DNA of 64,000 bases from Latrodectus hesperus (taxonomy: Eukaryota > Arthropoda > Arachnida > Araneae > Theridiidae): assembly GCA_037975125.1 (NCBI GenBank), contig CM075852.1:11628814-11692813 (forward strand), read 5' to 3'. Below, piece by piece: positions 34,561 through 47,000 of this stretch; position 1 is the first letter of the stretch, and each line of letters begins with the position of its first letter. Below the pieces are notes generated by a model that was not told where the DNA came from, did no database searches, and saw only the letters and a program-made list of their open reading frames with translations. Made by a program: the position numbers and the translations under genes.

Positions 34561-35029
34561 ACATCAATTAAAATCTTGCACACGTCATGCTTATTCTAGC
34601 TTAGGAATATTTTTTTATATAATTTAATAAATAGAAAACTAGGGGTTACTGCTCATTCTTTTAATTCATCATTATTTGATTGTTTTAAATGCTGATTGGG
34701 GTTAACTGTTTAAAAATTCCTAATATTTTTCTTAATTATATTAAAATTTATTTATGATATAAAATCTTCTTATTTTCTAGTAATAATTGGTAGTCATTTC
34801 GGAATTTTCATTAAAAATATAAGCCAGGGGTAATTGGAGCATCATATTTGATAATTGCTTACCATCAATCCATCAATGTAATATCAAAATAAAAGTAAAC
34901 AAATATTAGAAGATACACGTGAAATTGGCATATCTTGTAAAAGTGTGTTAAAAGTCTCTATAGAAGTATTAACCAATCAACCAACTGATACATCTTTTAA
35001 GAAGATAAGTTTTATTAGAAATTTCTCAG
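34561..35029 (+). promoter_or_regulatory. PPAN upstream region
   Basis: About 470 bp between the gag end of LINE-C and the PPAN start codon. AT-rich, no TATA box in a convincing place. TTTCTCAG immediately before ATG may be a splice acceptor for an upstream leader exon. Confidence 0.35.
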
Positions 35030-35050
35030 ATGGGTAAAAGAAAAGGAAAG
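35030..35050 (+). CDS. PPAN: PPAN exon 1, seven-codon micro-exon with the start codon
   Basis: Encodes MGKRKGK, followed by donor GTAATT. The basic N-terminus starting MG matches other PPAN proteins, and phase 0 fits exon 2. No other in-frame start joins exon 2. Confidence 0.8.
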
Positions 35051-38000
35051 GTAATTATTTGGAAAGTATAAAAATGAAACATGCATTGAATGAAATACTT
35101 TTTATTTGAATTTCTTTGCTGTTTGTGCATTTCGATTATATTTTTGAATTACAAAAATTGAATGATAATTGTAAGAGCTTCGTATTGTTCCTGATTGCGA
35201 GTTTTAAGTTGAACTATTGTAACCCAAAATATTAATTATCACTCTGTAAATTCAGTTATAATTTAATAAAGCATTTCTCCAATTATTGTTTCCTTGAATT
35301 CTTAGAATTTAAAAGCATTTTATTTTTAAATCCTAATTATTTTCAAAGAAATTCACGCAACAATCAGATCAAGTAATTGAATCTAGTGATATTAATTAAC
35401 CATGGTAACTGATTAATATATTTACTTACAGAAAGGAAAAGCAGCTAAAAATGCAAGAAAAGGAATATGTAATGAAGAATCTGAAGAAATTGTGAAAGCA
35501 CCACACTCGTTTGTGATTAATAGGGGTAAAATTGGAAAAAACTGTCATGAATTAATGTTGAATTTCAGAAAAATCATGGAACCTTTTACAGCATCCCAAC
35601 TAAAGGTACATTAAAACCCTCATATCTTTTTCCATAACTTTTGTTTGTATTAATCCTTTAATTATCTTTTATTAAATCATTTCTAATTTCATAACTTAAG
35701 ATAATTTTGTAGTTTAATCAGTAGAAGTTGATTTCTTATAATATCTCCTTAATGAAATACTTGTGATAATTTTTGTTACAGTAGTACCTTACTATAAGAC
35801 AGGGGTGCACAACCTTTTCAGAATGAGGGGCCAAAATATGAAAAAAGATCATGTCGAGGGCCAAAGCAGCACGTAAATGTTAAAACATGTTATAAACGTG
35901 AAAACACTGTTTTTTTGTGTCAACACCCATGAATAACAATTATGAATTTACTTATTTTACTCATGCAAACATTATACAATAAAGGAATAAAACACAAACA
36001 TTATAAATATGCTAAAATATTTTATTTCCAGAAAAAATTTTTAAATTGAATAACAGGAGAAAACTTTTTGGTAATTATACTAAGAACACAATTTAAATTT
36101 TGAAAAAAAATTAGTAAAATTTAATGTGATGGTAATTGAATATTTGAAGTTATTGATTTTATGTTGGGCTTAATATTCGTTGTAGCAATACGTAAAACAG
36201 AAGAAAGGTTTTCATCTGCTATTCTATTTCTTATTTTTGATTTGTTTAAATTCAGTAAAGAAAAGTTTGCTCACAAATGTAAGTGCTGCCAAAGAAAGTT
36301 GCACATGCAGCTGCATTTTGAACTCCTATACCAACATTCTTACTCTCGGGTAGTCATAAAGGGAACAAACTGAAAAACCGCGTTTAAAAAAAAAAGAACT
36401 TAATGAACAGATGTAAAATATTTATTCTGATGTAGAATAGTTTTCCTATCAGATTGTTTCTTTTGTTTATTTGAAAGAGTCTCATTTCTTTTTAAATTAG
36501 TCTTATTTTATTAACAACATTCACGGGCCAATTTTCACCCGTGGGCCATAGGTTGTGCATCCCTGCTATAAGAGTATCAATAAGTTCTAGCTTATTATTT
36601 TTTTGCTATGCACCAAGCAATAACATGCTTAAATCTTAAGTCACTCACACATGTGTTTATTATTATTATTATTATTTTTTGGTATGACATGTAGAATACA
36701 ATATTGTGTGGGGATAGTTTGATGGGTTGAAAAAATTCAATCAAGTTTTTTTTTTTTTTCCTCCAAATTTTGGGGCTAATAATAGGAATAAATAGAATCA
36801 AATGCTTTCTTCCCATAGAGTTGTAAAGAATTCTTGGTGGCACTTAAGGAAAAAAATATTTACTGAAATTTCTCATGTCGTTTCATTTTGTAAAACAAAT
36901 AAGATAAGAATTTACAGAAGCATGCAAAGATTAACGTTGTTTGTGGCAAGTCATGACTACTAACTATACAAATAAAATAAGAAGAAAATTAGCATATGAA
37001 AATTTATTACATATTTATAAAGAATTGGCTAAAATGTTATAATGAATGATGTGAAAAGGAATTTGTTACATGTCTATTTTATGTTGTTGTGATAAAGTAA
37101 TATTAAAAATATTGTGAATGTTTAAAATCATTTGGTTTCCCACGGAGTAAAATATAAAATGATAAAACATTATAATTCAGTTAATGAATTGCCTTAAATT
37201 TTTCTGTTGTTAATTCATTTTAAATTTAATTTAAATGATTGTTATCTTATTTTATATTTTATTTTAATGAAAAGCATACAAAAATTTTAAGTTTAATTTA
37301 TTCACTCCAATTTAGATTTTTTAATCTTTTATAATAACTATAGTTAAATAAATCAATAAATTTAAGAATTACTTACTTTAAAATATTCCCTGTGGGGAAC
37401 TTTTATAATTGCCTCACATGTTTTTATTATTCATCTTAAAATTTGAAATGAACTAACCGTTTTAAACCTTAATATGATCTACTTTTGTTGCTAGTAAGCA
37501 CTGAGTTGTACTTAATTGTTCATGATGAATGCACGAATATACATTCTTTACTATTAAAAGTATTACCTCATTTAACAAATACTTTGACTCTTTACTTCAT
37601 TCTTACTTTCATTCAATTCTTCATTCCTCCTCAAATAAATTAAGAAATCCTTATATTATAACTGCATTTCTTCAATCAAAAGAAAATTTGAAAGAAAAAA
37701 AATTTTCACTGCAGCAACCAACTTTATGCACATTTTCCTTTTAGAATCATCATGATCCAGAGAAAAATCCATCAATTTTTCTATAATTAATTTACTTATC
37801 TTTAATTTATGATAATATTTTTTAATAAAACAATATTTCTGATATTACAAGTATACTAAAATAAAATTTTAATGTGAGAAATCAATAAGAAATTACTAAG
37901 TAAATAAGCAAGGCAATAAAGGCTAAAGAGACTTATATGTAAAACTGATTGAATAATTCTTTTAAATTATGAATTTTTTGGTGATTTTGTTTGCAATTTG

Positions 38001-41000
38001 TAAATTATACATTTTAAGACACCAATAAATGTTGACAAAAGGCACACTTGTACTAGCTTTCCCTTCTATCTATATTTTCCTTTTTCTAGTAAGCAGAATT
38101 TGAAGGGACAAGTTGTATTGTGTGTGTATTTAATTACTTTCTACTTGCTAAACAAATCCAGTCATTTCGTGTGTGTGACAGGTTTTAATGACAACTAACT
38201 TGAAATACCAGCACTTGAAGATTCATTATTATTTTACATTTATGGTAACCATATATAAAAATAGATTTATTCATTTTCAGTTTAGAAAATTTTTGTTATC
38301 TTTTATTTAAAAAATCTATAAACACAGATGTAAATAAAAATATGCTGTGTATTTAGCACTTTTTTTTTTTTTTTTACTATTTTAAATCTTTTTTTATAAC
38401 CCAAAATCTGAAATTATTTTATATTGTATAAACCTGGATTTTAAATATTCTGATTGTAAATATTTCATTCTTATTACCATAACAAGTCTTCATTGCTAAA
38501 AAATTAATTTTAATAATTTATAAGGAAGTAATATGTAATAAAACTATGCTGTTTATTTGGTCTTAGTATTATAAAAACAATCATCTACCCTGCTCAAAGT
38601 AATTAAAGGATGTATGTAAATCTTTTATAAAATAACAGTATAAACAAATTTATTTTTTCCATAAAATGGAAGAAGAGAGTCACAAATGCAAAATTTTCAA
38701 ATTTTTAAACTTTGCAGTATACAAATTTTGAATTTAATTTCAAAGATGTTTTAGCAGCAGCAAATGAGATATGTCTTTCAAATTAATGTTAGACAAAGTG
38801 GAAAAGAATGATCAACATTCAGTAAGGACTTTATTTCAACAAGTGTAATGTCCCAACAAAGTCATTTAATCAAATCAGAAGCTTGGAGAGTTCTTGGCAG
38901 CTAAGAGGGGGGCCAAGCATAATCTGAAGTGCTAAAAGCCATTGGTGTTTCACAAAATGTTATTTCCTGTATCTGGAACTATATTTTGGAGACTGGAGAT
39001 ACAGATCAAAAGTCAGTGCAAGTTCATAGATATGCAACAATATCCAGTGAAAACTTATTTAAGGCTAACAGTTCAGAAACGCTGAAATATAAATGCCACT
39101 CTTCAATACTTTTTGTTTGCCGACCAATGGCTGACCAATAGCGTTCCTGACTCTTGAGCTGTGGATCCCGGGTTCGAATCCCGGTTCGGGCATGGATGGT
39201 ACTATCTCTCTGTGTTTCTCTGTCCTTTCTTGTGTGTTGATGTATGAATGTGGCCCGCCCTATAAACGGGTCTGTGGTGGTATGACGCGGGTAATGCTAC
39301 TTGCCTCCGTGACTTGGTTCACAGGTGCCCGCTGGGTAACGACAAATGAGTAGCAGTTTCCGGCCTTGTTGTGGCGAAGGGTTAGTCACCCAAGTGCCCG
39401 CCGTTATTAAAAAAAAAAAAAATACTTTTTGCTTGACTACTATTGTTGCTGCAGTTTCAATACAAACTGTTTGAAACTGCCTTCATGCTGTATGCTTGCT
39501 GACCAATGGTGTGTTTCATATTAACATTAGGCACTATCATGCCCCCATGGAGTTGTCTACAGATCATGTGGACTGGAGGAAAAATAAATGACGCAATATT
39601 CTTTCCTCTGAGGAATCTCATTTTTATCTTCATTCTGAATAAATACATTTTCATCTGGAGGGAATGTGGTAGTAAAAACAATCTTTTGTTCATGCACGAT
39701 AATATCAGATTTGGTGGTGGAAGAGTGATGATCTATGCTGTCATCTACATTGATTCTTAAATCATATGACATGGAGCTCTGACTAGTTGCCAATATAGGG
39801 AGGAAATTCTCAGACATATTGTAATCTCTCATACTGCAGAAATTGGAGATGACTTTATTTTAAAGGACAACAGTTGCAGGTCACATTATGCTATATTGGT
39901 GAATCATTTCCTTTAGGAGGAAGGAATCATGCAAATGGAATGGCCAGCATGTTCTCATGACATGAACCCAATAAAGCATGTTTTGGACATTCTAGGCAGA
40001 CATGTTGCTGAATTCCTATCAATTCCATAAACTCTCCAAGAACTGGAAAGAGCTTTTTTGGTGCAGTGAGACAAAATGCCCCAGACTCTCAGTTATAGCC
40101 TCATTGATTTGATGACTCAAAGAGTTCATTGTTGCTGTCAATCCAGGAAAACCATACCCTCTAATAAAAAATACATTTTTTTTAAAGAACACCTTTTTAA
40201 TTTTTTTTCTCCTGTGCAAAAATTTTTTTCTTTTTGTATCATAATGCTGACTGAAACACTTTTCTGCCGAACAAATGTCATTTTTATCCCATGTAGCCCA
40301 CTATGTTTGTCCATAATGCATCAATTTACCTAACAGTTCTTCAAGTACAAGATCAATCTACAACCTCAATATTCTTTAATTATTTTAAGAAGAATAAATT
40401 ATTTTCCATAATATATTACTCACTTTAAAAGTACATTGTGTGTAGTGCATTTAATGGGTCGTCAGTAAGAGTTACAGTGAGTCAATAATATGAATATCAT
40501 TTTTTCCCTTTCTGTATATGAATTTTAATTGATTGAACTATGGATAACAATTTTAAAGAAATATCCTATGCAGCACAGTTGGTCTATAATCAATAAGTGT
40601 TTATAGTAGTAAATCAGTATCACAAATAATACTGTTTTTTTATATTTTTTTTAATTGATCATCAGAAAATATATATTTCACATCCTCTGCATTACAATGA
40701 TATTGTATAGCCAATGATATAATTTAGTCTAAGTAATACCTCTGAAACTATTCTCTTTTTAAGAAGTAAATATACCCACCAAATCATTATTATGAGAAGT
40801 TAGTATTAATTTCCAACGACACTTCAGTTTTAAGTATTACATAATGACCTCAGAAAAGAAAGAAATGTGGACTACAATGAAAATTTTTCTATCTTTATTA
40901 AAGGGAAACAAAATTTTGTGAATGATATTATATCTTTTTACTTATTTCTCGTGATTCTAAATTTAAGAATTAAATTTTTACAATGCTCAAGTCTAACTGT

Positions 41001-44000
41001 AAAGTAAAAGCTTAAGTTATTATTTTCAATTATTATTTTTATCATTTTTTTTCAAATGGGGAAAATATTTTAAATATCTTTGTTATAAAAGATTTTTCTC
41101 ACTTTTATTTACCCATTTTCTTATTTCTATTATTATTTTTAACTTATAACTGAGTATTGTTTATACATTTAATTAGAAATAATTTTTTAAAACTCATGTA
41201 ACAATAGTTTTTGACTTAAAAGTGATATAATACATTGGAAAATGATATTTAATGTATTGGCTACTTAAAATGTTTTTGAATATTTTTTTTTACAATATTT
41301 TGCTATTGCTTTATTTCCTTCAGTCATTCCTAAAATAGTTTATATTTTATTATAGGTACAAAAACAGAATGTATTGAAAGATTTTGTACATATGGCTGGA
41401 CCTTTAAATGTTACTCATTTGGTTGTGTTTACTAAAACACAAACTGCTATGTATATTCGAATGGCAAAATTGCCACATGGACCAACACTCACTTTTCAAA
41501 TTAAAGAATACTCTTTAATCAAAGACATTATATCCTCCCAAAAGAAGTCAGTTATTTATGATAAATTGTTTGAACATCAACCTCTTCTTGTTTTGAATAA
41601 TTTTTCAGGTGATGGAATGCATATTAAACTAATGGCAACCACATTTCAACACATGTTTCCATCTATTAATGTGAACAAGGTAATTACTTTAAATGTTTAA
41701 AGTGTATTCAAATAAATGATCCTTATATTGTATATAGCTGAAGTAACTTTGATTTGGATTCATTGGCATGCTGAAAAAACTATAAGAAAAAGCATTTTGT
41801 CATTGAATATTTTATGAAGTGGATATTTTATCTTTGATGATAATCGTAAAAATCCATACACACGAGAAATAAATGATGCATCGATTTATTTTTAATTTTG
41901 TTATTTTTCAAATTTTATTTCATATAAGTTTTGTCTTGCAGATATAAAGTAGTTGTTAAAATCAATAAAATATTTCTCTCGTCAAACACATGTTATTTTA
42001 AGTTGAATGCTTACTTAACATAGTACTTTAGTATAAAAATGTTGATATAAAAATGTTTAAAAGTTTAATGTGTAATGCACTATCATTTAATGACTAAAAT
42101 TAAATTTTAAATATTAGTAAGGAAATAAAATTAATTATTGATTACTTGAAAAAAGAAATCTGGAAAAAATTGTATGTGATGTTGACATATCTCATAATTT
42201 TTCCCAGATCATTCAAAAGAAATGTATAGTCAATAAAATAATATAGACAGAATAACATATTTACTCTTAAAATAGAAAGGAGATTAATTTGTCAAATTTG
42301 ATCCTTACTTGGTTATCCAAATATTTTTCGTTTCATTATTTGATAATTTATCAAAGAAAAAAAAATTTGTATGCAAAACATTGTTTTGATGAAACAATGA
42401 TGGAATATTTCTTATCTAAGATATTATGACCTTGTTTTAACAATTTCTATTATAATAATACACAATTTATATAAAATTTCATTCATTAATAAATAGGAAA
42501 TTGTTTTGAAAGCTACTTTCTCCATTTTTCGGGTTCTTCAATTACTATTTATAAGTTTAAATATGTAGTATAATACATAATATTTCAATCTTTGCAAAAA
42601 CTTTAAATGAATAGAAGGAAATATTTTAAATATATATTAAATGTGTTAATCTTTTAACTCTATAAAGATTAAGTTAATTATATTTTTGAGAAATATGGTA
42701 ACTTATATTGAAATTTACTGTTATTGACTTTTATTTGATGGAACTTGTCGTCTTTTGCATTTTGTGCCAGGAAAAAGAGACTCATTCACTATTTTTGTTG
42801 ACATATTATAAATAATGAAATTATTCTTTTCAGTAATTATCAATTAATGGTTACATCCATATCCAAACTGTGCAAATGGTAACTTATATTGAAATCTACT
42901 TTTGTTGACCTAATTTTTTAAATAATGAAATTGCTCTTGTTAAAATGATCAATTAATGAATATATGTATTTCCAACAAGTAAAGGAAATCTAAAATCATT
43001 ATTTAGGTATGATTGCTTAATTTACTTTAATGTTTTCTTGGTGATTCAAATATAAAAAAGATATGATATTTGTAATATTATCTTTTTCCAATTTTTTATA
43101 TAAATAACTGAATAAATTGATAATAAATAACTAAATTATTTTAATTGTGAAAATCACACATTTTTATAGTTAAAATATTCAATTTTGAATCTAATAGTTC
43201 TAACAGAATCAATATTCATGGGATTTGATGAATCTCAACATAAGTATATTATAAGAACATTTCTTATCATTGTGTATATATGAATTTTAAAATATTTATG
43301 CTTGTTTTATGTGTATCATAAGAAATATTGCTTGTTTATACTGTTATTTTCATATGATTTTTGTAAATTTCTTTTTTGGTTCAATTTACATTTTTTTACA
43401 GACAAATTTAAATGCTGTTCGACGATGTTTACTCATAAACTACAATGAAGACAAAACGCTTTGCTTGAGGCAATAGTAAGTTGTTTTAACACGTATTCTG
43501 CCCTTCAATATGCAAGATCTAATATATATTTGTGTAGATATACGTTACTGTAAAAGTATGGTAAATATTAGGTTATATTGGTAAAACCTAGTTTTTATCA
43601 TCATGGCTTTAAAAGTCGCAGGTTTGCTTTAAAATGCTCCATTTCAGACTTAGCAAGTCTTTACAGTGAAACCTAAGAGTTAACATTGTGTCTTTAAATA
43701 AGATATCAAAATAAGGTATTACTCATAGTATCAAAATTAGGTATTTACCAAATTTACAAATTACTTAGGTCTCACTTTCAAAACCTAAGATTTACCAGAC
43801 ATTGGGCTCTTTTACAGTAACACGCACAAAACATCCATATATATATATATATATTCAGTAATAAAATATTACAGTAAATTTACTTAAAGTGTATCATTCA
43901 AAGTTCCATTATGTATTTCTCAAAATAGTAACAATGAGAAATTTCAACAATAATAGAACTTTTGTTACTTTTTTTTAAAAAAAAAAGTTTTATTTGAATG

Positions 44001-47000
44001 AGGAATGATTCTTAAAAAGTTTTGATGAAAAATTGTTTGAGTAAAACAATATCTTACTTCATCTCTTATATATAGCACAAAAAAATATTTAGTACTAGAT
44101 ATCTATTATATTATAGAGATATAAAAAGGATATAATTTTTTACAGTTAACTTATAATGTGTAACATTAGATTATAAATAATTTGTATGTATCTTATAATT
44201 CTGAAATAACCCAAAAGTGATATTGATATATATTATTATGATCATTCTACTTTCCCAATTAAAGTTCCTAGCTGAAGCTTTTCCGTAGCAAACATAAATG
44301 CTCAGATTCTTAAAATACTTTGAAATTACATATCGAAATTTTTTTTAACTTTTTTGTACACAATTTGATATTTTGTTTATTATTAAATTCTAAATTTTTG
44401 AGTTTTTATTTGATTTTTGGGCTAAAGACTAGGTGCGAGTGAGGGTCATAAAATAGATCAAACTGCCTTACTGTGTCACAATGCAATTTTTTTATGTAAC
44501 TTTTCATTTTATGGCATAACATGATTGCTTATGTGTGCGAAATTTGCTTTGTGTGCTAGTAACCCTTGAAGCATTTGGTTAAGTTATTTGTTTTTATTTG
44601 AGAACAGTCTAAAAAATTTTGAAGTGGATAATTTAGTGTTTTATTTTGAAATTTTTTTGAAAGTTAAATTTTTGAAGATTAGTTTAAAGTGAATTTTTTA
44701 TTTTAAATTTCTTAAGTAAAAAATATTTTGAAAGCTTATAAAATATGGCAACGTAATCATTCTCAGAACATCATGACATAATTTTTATGAGCCATAAAAC
44801 CGAATGGTGCCAATTATTAGGTGAGTTATTTTATGCATTTAATTAATATTTCTGTGGCATGCAAAATTCTATGTTATATATTATATTAAGTATTGTTTAT
44901 AAATATATCATATATTTATTCAGTATGGTAATGTTAATTAATCAGTAAGTCTAGTTTTCATACGAATATTTGTTTGCATAATTTATTTTTGTTGCCTATT
45001 TTAGAGATTGGGTCTAGATTGCACCACAGTGGTTTTTTTTTTAAAGTTGGTGCCACTGCCTATTTAATTAAAATTCAAGTTTTAATAAAAATGCATTTTA
45101 TTTATATTACAGATTTAGCTTTTGTTGTCTAATTGTCAGCCATTGCAGACTGTGTGATATTTAGTTTCATTTGTTTTTTATTACATATTCTTTAAAAAAT
45201 TAATTTCTAGTTATTAGAATTTTAATAAATTCTGCAGTAAGTAATTTTAATAGAATATTTGAAACTAAAACAGCACATGATTGCAAAGTGATGTTTGAGT
45301 GCAGTTGGTATTTGGTAACCAGCAATGGGGTGTTGTGATATAATTTAAGTTGGCAAGATAACTGTGCAGTAATTGCCGAGAAAATTGGAAAATTTCCAAA
45401 CCCACACAGTTACCTACTCTTTTACTGGTTTTCTTATTAAATTTTTAAAATTCAAATTTTCTTACATTTTAAATTATTTGTTCCTATTTTTAGTGCTATA
45501 AAAGTTGTTCCTACTGGGATGAGTAAAGCTGTGAAAAAGTTAATTCAATCAAAAGTGCCTAATTTAAGTCACTTAAAAGATATTGGTGACTTTCTAGAAA
45601 AGTCAGGTAATCTTTCTGAAAGTGAAGCTGAATTTGATGGAACATTGAATACTGTTGTACTTCCACAACCAATATCATCTAGGGGAAATATTGCTTCAGA
45701 AAAAAGTGCTATTAGGTAAATATTTACATTTGTATTTAGCACAGTTTGCTTATTAATTATGTTTTTATAATCCTGTTTTCTTATGATTTTTTAAAAATTA
45801 TAATATTAAGAAAGATTTTATTTTTAACTCAAAAAGGTACTCTAGTTAATTTACTTTATAGAATTTTGTAAAAGTTATAAAAGCTGTTGATTATAAATTC
45901 ATTTGTTTGTAATTCTTCAAAAACAGTTTTCCTTCTTTTATAATTTTTTCCTAAAATATTTCTGTTTGAACAAATAAATATTTTAATGATTTTATTGCAA
46001 AGACTTTTGACTATTCTTCAGATATTATTTTTAAATAAATTTTGCATGCAGTTTTGAATAATGAAAGTTCAAATTTACCACAAATTTTTTTTCCATTAGA
46101 AATTATTTTTTGATTAAATAGAAAAACATGTAAATTAAAATTACAAAATAATGTAATTTCATTATAGAAAATTTTCAAAATTAATAGTGGTTTAAATTGA
46201 TTTTTTAATCATTTCAATTTAATCATACATTAAAAAATGTAAAATACTGCTGTATTCTGAGTTTTTGATAATTTCTTTATGAAATAAAAATCAAAAATAG
46301 GCATACAAGCTACAATAATATGAATCAATTTCAAAATAAATTTTTTGAAAATAAAGTGACTCAAAAATTAATCTGTTTTCATGGTTGTGGTCATAACATC
46401 ATCTAAGTGAAATGATACCTCTTGGGGTGGCACGTCAAGTATTAAGGGTCTCCTGTTTGATCTCTTTCTAAATTACAAACTCACACCCAACAAGCTTCCC
46501 TCTAATTTGTTTCCCAATTCTGCCATGGGATAGCGAAGTATGCTTGTGCACATATGCAGTTTTGTAGATCCATAGTAGAGAAAAGTTTGTTTATGGATCA
46601 TACTTTCTTATTTATTCAGTGAAAGGTCAATGAGGAATTTTTGAGAACTTTTTGTTTCTCATGTTAAGAAATTTTATTATTGATCACTATTTCTGTTCAA
46701 ATTGTTTATGCTGAAACTTAAGATATAATAAACTTTAAAATAAAGAGAAGAATATTTAAATTATTTAAAAGATTTAGATAATTAGTAATCTAGAAATATT
46801 ATATTGTTTTAATAATTAAAGCAAAAAATTTAAAGTAATATTTTCAAAACATTTTTAAACAATTGTAAGAAAAATTTCTTCAACAGAAAAATTATTGCAT
46901 ACTAATGTTCCTCTTACTTAGAAATTAAAATTAATTTTTACTGAATTGTTTTTTCATTACATTTCTTAACTTAATGTAAAACTAAGTTGTCACTCAAATG

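Noticed and set aside
39457..39832. Minus-strand open frames of 78-91 codons
   Set aside because: Antisense of the Tc1 transposase relic; the plus strand shows WRECG and FGGGRVMI.
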